Shown: positions 27,018 through 36,684, numbered from the stretch's first letter. The stretch: DNA of 64,000 nt from Natrinema altunense (GCF_000731985.1 NZ_JNCS01000004.1:124001-188000); one strand, 5' to 3'. Made by a program: numbers and translations. Notes: generated by a model not told the origin, from the sequence alone.

Positions 27018-27383
27018 ATGCCCTCTCCAAACGGTCGCGACGATTCGGACGCGAACGCGACGAGTTACGTCACGACGTTCGACTCGGAAGCCGGTGAACG
27101 GGCGAGCGAAGCTATCGTGACAGCGGTGGCGGCAATTGTGGGTACGGAACCGATCGACCTCGTGCTGCTCTGCGACGCCGTCGATCCCGACGCGGTCGAC
27201 TCGCTGGTCGAGCACGCCCAGCGGATCGAAGACGCGGGTACTCATCAGCTGTGGGTCACGAGAGGTTCGACGGTGGCGTCCGAAGCGACGGCGAACGTCG
27301 AATCCGAGACGCCGCCTCGACGGCCGGCTGAGACGACTCCTCCGGAGCGCTCGAGTACGGCCGTCAGTCCTGTGCGTCGATGA
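27018..27383 (+). pseudogene. HalOD1 gene, frameshifted copy
   Basis: The protein agrees with the 24301 copy up to IEDAGTHQLWVT (near 27258). The frame then changes to an unrelated Ser/Thr/Pro-rich tail that runs to 27383 and overlaps the hydrolase stop. In the next frame the same DNA reads FDGGVRSDGERRIRDAAS, clearly the lost HalOD1 end, so a small deletion near 27258-27270 has broken the gene. Helical part is kept, C-terminal strands are lost. It could still make a truncated product. Confidence 0.75.
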
Positions 27384-27486
27384 ACGACAGCACCGCCTCG
27401 GTGACCTCGTCGGCGTTCTCGATGAAGAAGAGGTGGGAGCCGCCCTCGACGAGTTCGACGCGGCTGTCCGCGATTTTCTCCTCGAG
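27347..27486. repeat. Near-identical 140-bp tract, copy 2
   Basis: Partner of 24620-24759 (offset 2727 bp), two mismatches by eye. It covers the 3' end of the intact hydrolase gene. Confidence 0.8.
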
Positions 27487-28233
27487 CAGCCGCGCGTTTT
27501 CGACGGGGACGACCCGGTCGCCCGTCCCGTGGAGGATCAGCGTCGGCACGCGAAGCCCGTCGAGACGGTCGCTGACGTCGAAGTTCCGAACGGCGGCCGC
27601 CTGGGCCTCGCGAGCCGGGTCGTCGGCGTCCTGTTCGAGTCGCCACTCGAGGATTCGATCCATAAGATGGGGGTTCCGGTTCGTGAACCGCTCGGTGAAC
27701 GCGGGTCGCATCCGGTGGCGGAGCGTCTCCCGCTGGCTGGCTCCGTCGGGTGTGTCGAACATGTGTGCCTGTGTCTCGTCGGGGACCGGAGCGGCATCGG
27801 GGCCGCCGTGGCTCGTACAGCACAGCGTCAGCGACGTCGCCCGGGAGTACTCGAGCGCGTAGCGCTGGGCGATCATCCCGCCCATGCTCGCGCCGACGAC
27901 GTGGGCGTCGTAGACCCCCGCGTCGTCGAGGACGGCCTCGAGATCGGCCGCCAGCCCGCCGATGGAGTAGCCGGCCAACTTGAGCAACACGAGCCCTCGA
28001 AGCGTCCCGGGGAGGCGTGCAACGAGCGGCGGGAGGCCGACATCCGAGCGGCCGGTCCCCCGGTTGTCGGGGGCGACCACGTCGTACTCGTCGGCGACGG
28101 CCTCACGCTGCCAGCGCCACATCCACCGTCCGAATCCGAGCCCCTGTACGAAGACGACCGGCGACCGGCCCTCGCCGTCGCTCCGCTCGTACTCGTAATA
28201 GATCGACACGCCGTCTCTCGTCGCCTGTGGCAT
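27364..28233 (-). CDS. Alpha/beta hydrolase (intact copy)
   Basis: The 289-residue protein starts MPQATRDGVSIYYEYERSDG. It shows VFVQGLGFGRWMW (oxyanion-loop strand), DNRGTGRSD, the nucleophile Ser in VVGASMGGMIAQ, the acid in LHGTGDRVVPV and the His in VEGGSHLFFIE. It belongs to the cytosolic hydrolase group near 3-oxoadipate enol-lactonase and similar esterases; substrate unknown. The frame is open upstream to 28635, but the ATG at 28233 matches the family. Divergent from priL with 220 bases between. Confidence 0.9.
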   Translation of the reverse strand: MPQATRDGVSIYYEYERSDGEGRSPVVFVQGLGFGRWMWRWQREAVADEYDVVAPDNRGTGRSDVGLPPLVARLPGTLRGLVLLKLAGYSIGGLAADLEAVLDDAGVYDAHVVGASMGGMIAQRYALEYSRATSLTLCCTSHGGPDAAPVPDETQAHMFDTPDGASQRETLRHRMRPAFTERFTNRNPHLMDRILEWRLEQDADDPAREAQAAAVRNFDVSDRLDGLRVPTLILHGTGDRVVPVENARLLEEKIADSRVELVEGGSHLFFIENADEVTEAVLSFIDAQD

Positions 28234-28422
28234 GCCCGACCCGACGTGTCGAACGCCCTTGAAATCGATCCTCCGACGGTCGGCCCGACGCCACTGGCCG
28301 GGACCGCCGATTTTCCCACCGCCGTGACGGTCGGACCTCGACAGTAACGGCGACGACCCGGTCCGGTAGCGAGCCGGTAGCCCCAGTATCGCTGATAAAG
28401 TCCGATTGTGATAATCAGCGCG

Positions 28423-28429
28423 TTTATCC
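28423..28429 (+). promoter_or_regulatory. TATA-like element of priL
   Basis: TTTATCC lies about 25-31 bases before ATG 28454, in an otherwise GC-rich stretch, fitting a leaderless transcript. Confidence 0.45.
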
Positions 28430-28453
28430 CGCCGGAGTAAAATCGTCTTACCG

Positions 28454-29539
28454 ATGCAGCGACTCCACGCCCGGTACCCGTTTCTCGAGGCGGCCCGCGA
28501 GTCCGTCGCGACGGAGGCGGTCGATCTCGCAACCGTCGTCGAGCAGGACCGGGCAGTCGTCGACCGCGCGCGCCAACGCGTCATTACCGCGCTCGAGGCG
28601 GGGTCGACTGGGGACCCACACCGCGACGCCCGCATCGAGTTGCTCTCCTACCCGGTCGCACGGGTGCTCGTTTCGATGGTCGACGAACGCGTACTCGTCC
28701 GCAAGTACGCCCGCGCCGAGGCCGCGACGGCCTACGAGCGGTTCACCGCCGACATGGCCGACACCACCGAACTGAAAAGCGTCGAGTCGACGGGGCTCGC
28801 GCTCGAGGACCTACTCGCCGAGTTCGACTTGCGGGACGCCGTCCGCGAGTCGGGCGGCGACGGCTACCGGATCGACGTCGGCACCTATCTGCCGCTGGCA
28901 GCGGACCTGTGGGACGACGAGTGGCGACTCGTCAATCAGCCGCTGGACGCGGGCGACGTGCCCGTCGACGAGGACGATCTCCTGACGCTGCTGCGGGAGG
29001 CGATCCGGAGCCGTATCGAGGACGGGCTTCCCTTCGACGTCCCCGAGACGATCGCGACCGGTCTCGAGGACGACGCCGCCGAGATCCGGGAGGTGCTTGC
29101 CGACCTCGACCTCACCCAGGACATCGACACCGTCGTACCGGACCTGTTCCCGCCCTGTATGAAGGCACTGCTCGATCAGATCCAGAAGGGCGAACACCTC
29201 TCCCATCACTCCCGCTTTGCGATCACCGCCTTCCTGACGAGCATCGGCATGACGACCGACGAGATCGTCGACCTCTACCGGGTCAACTCGTCGTTCGGCG
29301 AGGAGATGACCCGCTATCAGACCGACCACATCCGCGGGGACAGTTCGCCGACGGAGTACTCCGCGCCCTCCTGTGCGACCATGCAGTCCTACGGCGACTG
29401 CGTCAACAAGGACGACCTCTGTGATCGCATTCCACACCCGATGGCGTACTACGAACAGCGGATCGACGACGCCGACGACGAGGAACTCGAGGACTGGCGG
29501 GAAAACGAGACCGACGGCCAGTCCGCGAGCGGGGACTGA
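28454..29539 (+). CDS. priL: DNA primase large subunit PriL
   Basis: The 361-residue protein starts MQRLHARYPFLEAARESV, the usual PriL head. The C-terminal iron-sulfur domain keeps its four cysteines, Cys235 (FPPCMKALL), Cys307 (APSCATM), Cys316 (YGDCVNK) and Cys323 (DLCDRIPHPM). With the small subunit it makes RNA primers for replication; the Fe-S domain aids initiation. The small subunit gene is not in the window. A short acidic tail ends the protein. Confidence 0.95.
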   Translation: MQRLHARYPFLEAARESVATEAVDLATVVEQDRAVVDRARQRVITALEAGSTGDPHRDARIELLSYPVARVLVSMVDERVLVRKYARAEAATAYERFTADMADTTELKSVESTGLALEDLLAEFDLRDAVRESGGDGYRIDVGTYLPLAADLWDDEWRLVNQPLDAGDVPVDEDDLLTLLREAIRSRIEDGLPFDVPETIATGLEDDAAEIREVLADLDLTQDIDTVVPDLFPPCMKALLDQIQKGEHLSHHSRFAITAFLTSIGMTTDEIVDLYRVNSSFGEEMTRYQTDHIRGDSSPTEYSAPSCATMQSYGDCVNKDDLCDRIPHPMAYYEQRIDDADDEELEDWRENETDGQSASGD

Positions 29540-29611
29540 GGGCGTTTCGAAGTCGGAGCGGCGGTCGGGGGCGGCGACGGCCGGGAAACGAACGAAAGCG
29601 TCTCGACGGTC

Positions 29612-29881
29612 TCAGACCGTTCCCTGCGCGTCTCCGTTCTCGTCGTCGTCCGCGTCGAGATCGTCTTCGGGATCGTTCAGCGTGTAGGCCAGTCCGACGC
29701 CGACCGCGGTCATCAGGAAGATGAAGCCGACGATCACGCCGACGAGCATCTGCCCACCCGCGGGTGAGAGCGTACTGTTCTCGGCTCCGTAGGTGGACCC
29801 GATGGTGAGCATGGCTGCCAGCATCACGGCGACGGCAGCGACGGCCACGCCGATTTCGATGACCTGTTCGCGTTCGACCAT
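29612..29881 (-). CDS. Small two-helix membrane protein (DUF7472-like)
   Basis: The 89-residue protein has two clear membrane helices (VIEIGVAVAAVAVMLAAMLT and MLVGVIVGFIFLMTAVGVGL), joined by a short outside loop, and a very acidic tail (DPEDDLDADDDENGD). The pattern fits a small haloarchaeal membrane family of unknown function. It converges on priL (72 bases apart) and is divergent from the SWIM protein gene. Confidence 0.8.
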   Translation of the reverse strand: MVEREQVIEIGVAVAAVAVMLAAMLTIGSTYGAENSTLSPAGGQMLVGVIVGFIFLMTAVGVGLAYTLNDPEDDLDADDDENGDAQGTV

Positions 29882-30064
29882 TGGCTAATCGCTTTCTCCG
29901 GCCCGGTGAAAAGCGCTTCGAAGGGGGCCTCGAGCGGCGGCCGATCCGGACCGATCGCCCGCATAAACGCCGCCCTTGCGATCGCAGGCGGGGCGGTTAA
30001 GAGTCCCGAGCCCTTATCAACGTCGAATAGCCAGCCGACCAGCGAGTTCCCCTTCGACGCATCC

Positions 30065-30697
30065 ATGAAAACAACAGCGTCACCGAAAGCACCGCTGCCA
30101 GTCCCGTCTCCGGACCACCTCACGGAGCGATCGCGCCGCGCGCGCACCGAGCCGATGTCGGTGCTCCCGCTCGGCGACGGCCTCTACGAGGTCGAGTCCG
30201 CGAGCGACCACACCTATCTCGTCGATCTCGAGGCGGGTCGGTGCACCTGTCCGGATCACGTCTTCCGCGGGGTCCGCTGCAAGCACGTTCGCCGGGTCGC
30301 GATCGAAATCACGGACGGGCGTACCCCGCCGCCGGGCGAGATCGCCGTCATATGTCACGACTGCGACGAGACGATGGTCGTCGACGAGGACGCGACCGGG
30401 CCGTTTTACTGCGCCGATCACGCGATCGCCCCGGGCGACGGCGTCGTCGACCACGAGACGGGCGATCGCCTCACCGTCGTCGACGTCTCGGAACTGCGGG
30501 CCGACGCCGTCGAACTCGAGGCGGCCGGCTGTACCGTCGCCGAGTACGGGACGAACGAGGCCTACGAACCGGACGTTCCCGTCGTCGGCGCGGTCTACCA
30601 CCACGCCACCGTCGCCAGCAACGGGGTCGTCCCCGCATCGCTGAAGGTCTACGTCTTCCCACGGACGCGGCTGCGACGAGTCACCGACTCGGCGTGA
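30065..30697 (+). CDS. SWIM zinc-finger domain protein
   Basis: The 210-residue protein has a SWIM zinc finger (Cys-x-Cys...Cys-x-His) in RCTCPDHVFRGVRCKHVRRV. A second Cys/His cluster, CHDCDETM and FYCADH, may bind another zinc. SWIM domains bind DNA or protein and are common as single small proteins in haloarchaea. The frame is open upstream to 29906, but ATG 30065 (MKTTASPKAPLPVPSPDHL) is preferred because the upstream reading crosses the promoter. TATA-like CCCTTATCAA is at about 30012-30021. Confidence 0.85.
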   Translation: MKTTASPKAPLPVPSPDHLTERSRRARTEPMSVLPLGDGLYEVESASDHTYLVDLEAGRCTCPDHVFRGVRCKHVRRVAIEITDGRTPPPGEIAVICHDCDETMVVDEDATGPFYCADHAIAPGDGVVDHETGDRLTVVDVSELRADAVELEAAGCTVAEYGTNEAYEPDVPVVGAVYHHATVASNGVVPASLKVYVFPRTRLRRVTDSA

Positions 30698-30745
30698 GAG
30701 TCGGGCCACCCAGGGCGGCCACACCGCTCGCGCTCGCCGCGTGGC

Positions 30746-31264
30746 TCACTCGAGCAGACCCGCGGCCTCGTCGACGTCCATGACGCCCTGTTCGACCGCG
30801 TTCAGGACGCGGACGATCTCCTCGTCCGGGCCGTCGCCGCCGTCGCCGACCTCCTCGAGCGTGACCTTCTCCGACCGGCCGGTGAACTCGGGGAAATCGG
30901 TGCCCTCGGCCAGCGCCGTCTCCTTCTTGACGCGGTAGTTGCCGCCGTCGGTGACGTAGAGGTCGCCGGGGTGGAAGAAGTACCAGTCCTCGCGGTCGAA
31001 GCGGACGCCGATGCGTGGTTTCGCGCCGAAATTCCGAGCGAAGAACGTCAGCGCCTCGACTTCCTCGCCGGTGAGGTAGATCGGATCGCCCGAGCTCGAT
31101 TTCGCCTCGATCGCGTAGAACTGCTCGCCGTCGCCGGCGAGCACGTCGGGGAGTTCGCGGTCGGTCGCGGAACCGCTCGCGGGCGCGCGCATCACCGCGA
31201 AGCCGGCCTCGTCGAGTTCGTTGACGAGTTCCCGCTCGCGACGGTCGCCCTTCGCCTGGGACAT
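30746..31264 (-). CDS. hjc: Holliday junction resolvase Hjc
   Basis: The 172-residue protein keeps the archaeal resolvase active site: Glu10 in RRERELVN, Asp40 in RELPDVLAG, and Glu53-x-Lys55 in YAIEAKSS, plus the conserved [15 protein letters not shown] loop. It cuts four-way junctions as a dimer in recombination. It is longer than crenarchaeal Hjc by a C-terminal acidic tail (from about 125) ending in a short helical region [20 protein letters not shown]. This tail is usual for haloarchaea. Confidence 0.94.
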   Translation of the reverse strand: MSQAKGDRRERELVNELDEAGFAVMRAPASGSATDRELPDVLAGDGEQFYAIEAKSSSGDPIYLTGEEVEALTFFARNFGAKPRIGVRFDREDWYFFHPGDLYVTDGGNYRVKKETALAEGTDFPEFTGRSEKVTLEEVGDGGDGPDEEIVRVLNAVEQGVMDVDEAAGLLE

Positions 31265-31320
31265 ACCACCCTCTCACCGTCCGGCGATATTAAAGGATCG
31301 GACCCGCTCCCGGGTGGCGA

Positions 31321-32133
31321 TTACGGGAGGGCGGTCGCGACGACCGAGACGAGCAGCGACGTGGCGGCCTCCGGTTCCTCGATATCGTACTGCAGTGCGA
31401 TGTAGAGCAGGCCGAACTGGAGGGCATTGAACGCGGCGTGGGCGGCGATCGGGACGAAGAGGTTGTCCGTTTTGGCGTAGAGGGAGCCGAAGATGATCGC
31501 GCCGCCGAAGACGACGACGATGGGGACGACGGTTGCGAGCCGCGACTCGGACAGCAGGGCGTACGACAGCAGGTGGACGAGCGCGAAGATCGCGCTGGCG
31601 ATGACGATCGCGTTTTTCCGACTAAAGGCGTCGTAGAGCCGCTTTTGCACGACGTTTCGGAAGAGGAACTCCTCGGCCGGCGCGTTGAAGAAGAAGACGA
31701 TGCCGATCATGATCAGTACCATCTGCGGATCGTTATCGATGAGCGACATGACCTGGTTGTCGGCCGACGGCAGGGAAAGCAACTGGACGACGACGTTGAC
31801 GAGGACGTAGAACGCGATGATGCCGACGATACCGCCGACGACGTACAGCCACTCCCGCTTCGTCGGTGCCCGCAGATCCACGTACGACCAGCCGCGGTCA
31901 GTCACGGCGAGATAGAGCCCGCCGGCGAGGGCGAATCCGAGGAAGTTCAGGATCATGAATACCGTTCGGGCGGTGATCGACGCCTCCGCCGGCGACTCGA
32001 TCAGCAACGGATCGAGCGCGATGGCCGGAAGCGTGGTCAGGTTCGCGGCGAGAAGGCCGAACGCCGTCAGTCCGACGGCGATGAGTATCGATCGGAGCGG
32101 CCCGTCCTGACGCTGCCGGTCGGATGTTTCCAT
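31321..32133 (-). CDS. CPBP (CAAX/bacteriocin-protection) family intramembrane glutamic endopeptidase
   Basis: The 270-residue protein has about eight membrane helices. The active-site motifs are EEFLFRNVVQKRL (Glu-Glu-x3-Arg), FALVHLLSY (His) and IAAHAAFNALQF (His and Asn). Family members cleave within the membrane; the archaeal substrates are unknown. The ATG at 32133 (METSDRQRQDG) is preferred over a start at 32151. It lies downstream of the large regulator on the same strand, with 81 bases between. Confidence 0.88.
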   Translation of the reverse strand: METSDRQRQDGPLRSILIAVGLTAFGLLAANLTTLPAIALDPLLIESPAEASITARTVFMILNFLGFALAGGLYLAVTDRGWSYVDLRAPTKREWLYVVGGIVGIIAFYVLVNVVVQLLSLPSADNQVMSLIDNDPQMVLIMIGIVFFFNAPAEEFLFRNVVQKRLYDAFSRKNAIVIASAIFALVHLLSYALLSESRLATVVPIVVVFGGAIIFGSLYAKTDNLFVPIAAHAAFNALQFGLLYIALQYDIEEPEAATSLLVSVVATALP

Positions 32134-32214
32134 GGGCGCGGCTACGACCACCGGCCCCTTGGGCGTTCCTCTCTCGGAAACGGGTCGGCCGACGGGACCC
32201 TCGGACGGACGGGG

Positions 32215-35200
32215 TCACTCCGCAGCCGCCGGCAGGTCGTCCTCGAACAACCGTTCCAACACCCGCTGCTGACCGATCCGCAAGTGTCGGTTGACCGTCG
32301 GCTGCGTCACGTCGAGCATCGCAGCGATCTCCTCGCCGGTGCTCTCTCGAGGCCAGTCGAAGAAGCCGGCGAAGTAGGCCGTCCGCAACACCTCGAGTTG
32401 CCGATCCGTGAGGGCGTCGAACAGGGAGGCCGCGAGTTCGCTCCCCGTTTCCATCGAGCGCTCGACGTGGCGGCGAGCCTGTAGTTCGACGGTCGCGTAC
32501 TGGTCCCGAAGCGTCTCGACGAACTCGCGAACGTCGGTTCCCGTCGGGACATCGACAGTTACCTCGATGCCGTCGTCGGTCGCGTGCATCGAGCGCGGGC
32601 TGGCACCGTGGCGGACCAGCCGCGAGGCAACGACGTCGCCGGCGACGGTCGCCTCGAAGCGACAGTCACCATCGGCCTCGGTGAGCAGTCGATAGTCGGT
32701 GACCGAAACGAGGTCGTCGAGAACCGACCGCACGTCGTCGGCCGGGACGCCGCTCGTTTCGAAGAACAACAGCGTCTCGTCGGTCGAGTGTGAGCCGAGC
32801 CCCTCGTACTCGACACGGGCCCCCGTGGTCGTCGCGATGCGGGAGAGCAGATCGTCCGCGCCGCCGATCCGGAGCGTGAGTTCGAGCAGCCGCTCGGCGT
32901 GGAGCGCCTCCCGCGTTTTCACCGCCGTAATCGCGTTCGCGATCCCCGCTCCGAGTTCCGTCAGTACCGTCCGCTCGAGGTCCCCGAACGCGTCGGGCTC
33001 GTCGGCGTACACCGTAAGAACGCCATAGGTGTACTCCGCGTAGGACAACGGGACGCTGATGACGGACTGGAATCCGCAATCCAGGGCGTGTCGCCGCCAG
33101 CCCTCGCCCTGCAGCCCCTCGACGGCGTTCGACACGACCGACGTCGTTTCGGTTCTGGCGGTCCGGACGGCGGGTTCCATCGACGCGTCGTACTCGAGGG
33201 ACACGTCGTCCAGATACGTCTGTCGCTGCCCGGCCCAGGCGCGGGGCTCGAGCCGCGTACCGCTGGCGTCGAGGGTCCCGATCCACGCGAACGCGATGTT
33301 GTCGGCCTCGAGCAGGCGGTCGGGAACGGTTCGCTCGATTTCAGCCCTGCTGTCGGCCCCGATGAGTAACTGATCGATCCGCCTGATGAGTTCCGTACTC
33401 TCGATCTGGCGGTTGAGCCGCCGGTTTCGTTCCTCGAGTTCCGCCTCCCGCTCGCGAAGGCTGGCCTCGCTCTCGAGGCGGTCGAATGCGGCCTCGGTCG
33501 TGGCGACGAGCGTCTCGATCAGTCGCCGGGCGTCGGCGTCGATCGGGGTCTCGCCCGACGCGACCGCGAAAACGCCGTGATCGCCGATCGGGACGACGGC
33601 TCCGCTCTCGACGGCCGAGCCGAAGACCCGCGACCGATCGAACGATCTCGGATCGTCGACCACGGTCCCCGTTCCCGTCACGTAGGCGTTCCAGAGGACG
33701 GAGTCGCCGTCGCCGACGGCGACCGACGGCGGGCCATCACAGAGCGTCTCGAACCCGTCGGTGTAGACGACTGGCTCGAGCCGATTCACGTCGGCATCGA
33801 GCCGGTAGACGGCCACGCCAGCGGCGTCGAGGATCTCCGCAGCGGTGTCGACGACCAACTCCGCGATCTCCGCGTCGGTCTCGGTTCCGAGTAGCTCGCG
33901 GGCGGCGCTGTGGAGCGACTCGAGTGCCAGTTCGCGTTCCTTGTGCGCGGTGATGTCCTGAATCGTCCCGCGGACGCCGACGATGTCGTCGGACTGGCGG
34001 CCGCCGCCGGACCGGCGTCCGGCCGCTCGGACGGGTTCACCGATCGACCGAACCCACCGTTCGTTCCCCTCAGCCGTCTGCATGCGGTGTTCGATCTCGT
34101 AGCTCTCGCCGTCCTCGAGCGCCGCGTCGACGGTATCGAGGACGGCGGGCCGATCTTCCGGATGGGGAAACGAGGTCGCCAGGTCCGAATCGACCGTCAC
34201 GTCCGACGGGAGTTCGTACAGGCGATGCAGCCCATCGGTGAAGGTCACCTCCCGCGAGTCCCCGCTGACGTCGAGTTCCCAGCCGCCGATGCCGGCGAGG
34301 CGTTCGGCCTGTTTGAGCAATTCCGTCGTTCGCTCGAGTTCGCGTTCGCGTTCCTTGCGATCGGTGATGTCCCGGACAACCCCCGCGGTCCCGGCGAACC
34401 CGCCCTCGGACCGCGGCAACAGCGCGATGTGGTTTTCGACGTCGATCCGTTCGTTGTCGGCCGTCTCGAGGATGATCTCGACCGTTCGGGAGGGCTCGTC
34501 GAACCGCAGCAGTTCCCGAATCATGTCCCGGGCCCGCTCGATGTCGTCCGATGGAATGATCGCTGCAGCGTGTTCACCGATCAGTTCCTCGGGGTCGTAG
34601 CCGAGTATCGGCTTGGCGGCATCGTTCAGGAAGGTGAACCGTCCCGCCGCGTCGAGCGTGTACACGAGTTCGTCCAGCGCCTGAATGATCGTCTCGAAGC
34701 GCTCGAGGTCACGTTCGCGCTCCTTGCGCTCGGTGATATCACGGACGACGCCCGCGGTCCCGGCGAACTCGCCGTCCGGCATCGGCAACAGCGCCATGTG
34801 GTTTTCCGTCTCGATCTCGTCGCCGTCGACGGTCTCGAGTTCCATCTCGAAGGTCTGAGAGGGGTCACCGGCGCGCAGCAGGTCACGGACCCGGTCGCGA
34901 GCCGTCTCGAGGTCGTCCTCGCCCATCACGGTCGAGACGTGCTCGCCGATCAGGTCGTCGGGGTCGTAGCCGGTGATCGACGTGAGCGCGTCGTTCAGGA
35001 AGGTAAAGCGCCCCTCCGCGTCGAGCGTGTACACCAGTTCGTCCAGCGCCTGGATGATCGTCTCGGACCGCTCGAGTTCGCGCTCGCGCTCCTTGCGCTC
35101 GGTGATGTCCTGAAACGAGCCCCGGAGCTTGACGATTTCGCCGTCGTCGGACCCCGACCGACCGTCGGCGGGGTGCGGCGTCGCTTCGCCGTCTCGGATG

Positions 35201-36684
35201 GGTTCACCGATCGTCCGAACCCACCGTTGCTCCCCGTCGTCAGTGACCAGACGGACTTCGAGATCGTACGGCTCACCGTCCTCGATCGCGCGCTCGAGCG
35301 CCGCCTCGATCAGCGGCCGGTCCTCGGGGTGATAGAACTCGAGGGCCCGATCCAGACCGATCTCCGCGTCGGGCGGCAGACCGTGGATCCGGTTGACCTC
35401 GTCGGTCCACCGGGGTTCGGGCGGCTCCTCGGTGACGTCGAGTTCCCAGGCCCCGACGTTGGCCAGCCGCTGGGACTGCTCGAGCATGTGCATGGTCCGC
35501 TCGAGACGCGTTTCGCGCTCGCGGAGTCGCTGCTCCGTTGCCTTGCGATCGGTGATGTCCCGGCCGATCCCGACTTCGACCGCGTTACCGTCGGGGTCCT
35601 CGAGCACCGAGGCGACGAACTCGTAGGGAATCTGCTCGCCGGATTTCGTTTGCAACGCCGCTTCGACGTGCGTATCGCCCGTTTCGAATGCGTCCTCGAT
35701 GGAGTCCCGGATCACGGCCCGGTTCGCCTCGTCGAAGAAATCCAGCGCGTGTTTCTCGCTGATCTCGGCGTCCGAGTAGCCCGACACCTCGACCAGCGTT
35801 TCGTTCCAGCGCCGGAGGTCCCCGTCCTCGTCGAGGATGTAGAACACGTCGTCTAACGCGTCGATGATGTCGTTCATGAACGCTTCGTGGCGCTCGAGGC
35901 GCTGCTCTTTCGCCGTGCGCTCGCTGATATCGCGACCGATACCGGCGATGACCTCGTTGCCGTCCGGATCGGCGAGCGGTGAGGCGACGAACTCGTACGG
36001 TATCGATTCGCCGGCTTTCGTTCGTAGCTCCACTTCGACGCGCGTACCGCCCGTCTCGAGCACGTCCTCGGTCGCGGCTGCGATCAGTTCGTGGTCCGCT
36101 TCGTCGAAGAAGTCCAGCGCGTACATCTCGGCGATTTCGGCGTCCGAGTAGCCCGACACCTCGACGAGCGCCTCGTTCCAGCGCTGTACCCGGCCGTCCT
36201 CGTCGAGCAGATAGACGACGTCGGTGACGGCATCGAGCATATCGTCGGTGAACGCACGGGTCTGCTCGAGGCGACGGTCGCGGTTACGGGCCACGGTCGC
36301 GAGGTCGTCGACCGCTTCCGAGAGTCGGCCGATCTCGTCGTCCCGGTCGATCGTGAACTCGATCGGCTCGTCGACGATCGAGTCCGCAGCATCGGTGTCG
36401 TCGCCGGTCGACGCGGCTTCGTCGCCGTCGAGATGCGAGACGAATCGACGGAGCTCATCGGTCAATCGTTCGATATCGGTCGATCGATCGGTACCGCTGC
36501 GCGCGGCGAGCCCGAAGACGACCAGCCCGGGTTCCGGTCCCAATCCGAGTCCGAAAGTCGTGATGTCGAAGACCGCCACGCCGATACTGACGGCGCCCAG
36601 CACGACGACCGCCCCGAGTAGCAGTGTGACCGGCTTCCGTGTGGCACCGTCGAGCGTTCCAGTGTGAACCGCGGCGACGACCAT
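32215..36684 (-). CDS. Giant multi-PAS/GAF sensor-regulator with bacterioopsin-activator and HTH_10 domains
   Basis: The 1489-residue protein has two membrane segments (about 17-38 and 42-60). Six PAS domains follow (about 146-256, 266-380, 400-530, 540-655, 662-775, 785-915), then two GAF domains (925-1070, 1095-1258), a bacterioopsin-activator domain (1265-1410) and a C-terminal HTH_10 (1422-1475, with LTDRQLEVLRTAYFAGFFDW). No histidine kinase or receiver is present, so the signal passes directly from PAS/GAF to DNA binding. PAS1/PAS2, PAS3/PAS6 and PAS4/PAS5 form similar pairs, giving an A-A-B-C-C-B order that shows internal duplication. The ligand is unknown. Close to the membrane, it likely senses redox or light-related cues. 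Confidence 0.9.
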   Translation of the reverse strand: MVVAAVHTGTLDGATRKPVTLLLGAVVVLGAVSIGVAVFDITTFGLGLGPEPGLVVFGLAARSGTDRSTDIERLTDELRRFVSHLDGDEAASTGDDTDAADSIVDEPIEFTIDRDDEIGRLSEAVDDLATVARNRDRRLEQTRAFTDDMLDAVTDVVYLLDEDGRVQRWNEALVEVSGYSDAEIAEMYALDFFDEADHELIAAATEDVLETGGTRVEVELRTKAGESIPYEFVASPLADPDGNEVIAGIGRDISERTAKEQRLERHEAFMNDIIDALDDVFYILDEDGDLRRWNETLVEVSGYSDAEISEKHALDFFDEANRAVIRDSIEDAFETGDTHVEAALQTKSGEQIPYEFVASVLEDPDGNAVEVGIGRDITDRKATEQRLRERETRLERTMHMLEQSQRLANVGAWELDVTEEPPEPRWTDEVNRIHGLPPDAEIGLDRALEFYHPEDRPLIEAALERAIEDGEPYDLEVRLVTDDGEQRWVRTIGEPIRDGEATPHPADGRSGSDDGEIVKLRGSFQDITERKERERELERSETIIQALDELVYTLDAEGRFTFLNDALTSITGYDPDDLIGEHVSTVMGEDDLETARDRVRDLLRAGDPSQTFEMELETVDGDEIETENHMALLPMPDGEFAGTAGVVRDITERKERERDLERFETIIQALDELVYTLDAAGRFTFLNDAAKPILGYDPEELIGEHAAAIIPSDDIERARDMIRELLRFDEPSRTVEIILETADNERIDVENHIALLPRSEGGFAGTAGVVRDITDRKERERELERTTELLKQAERLAGIGGWELDVSGDSREVTFTDGLHRLYELPSDVTVDSDLATSFPHPEDRPAVLDTVDAALEDGESYEIEHRMQTAEGNERWVRSIGEPVRAAGRRSGGGRQSDDIVGVRGTIQDITAHKERELALESLHSAARELLGTETDAEIAELVVDTAAEILDAAGVAVYRLDADVNRLEPVVYTDGFETLCDGPPSVAVGDGDSVLWNAYVTGTGTVVDDPRSFDRSRVFGSAVESGAVVPIGDHGVFAVASGETPIDADARRLIETLVATTEAAFDRLESEASLREREAELEERNRRLNRQIESTELIRRIDQLLIGADSRAEIERTVPDRLLEADNIAFAWIGTLDASGTRLEPRAWAGQRQTYLDDVSLEYDASMEPAVRTARTETTSVVSNAVEGLQGEGWRRHALDCGFQSVISVPLSYAEYTYGVLTVYADEPDAFGDLERTVLTELGAGIANAITAVKTREALHAERLLELTLRIGGADDLLSRIATTTGARVEYEGLGSHSTDETLLFFETSGVPADDVRSVLDDLVSVTDYRLLTEADGDCRFEATVAGDVVASRLVRHGASPRSMHATDDGIEVTVDVPTGTDVREFVETLRDQYATVELQARRHVERSMETGSELAASLFDALTDRQLEVLRTAYFAGFFDWPRESTGEEIAAMLDVTQPTVNRHLRIGQQRVLERLFEDDLPAAAE

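Noticed and set aside
29906-30064. Longer start of the SWIM protein
   Set aside because: It would put the TATA-like region (about 30012-30021) inside the gene, and the added residues look random.
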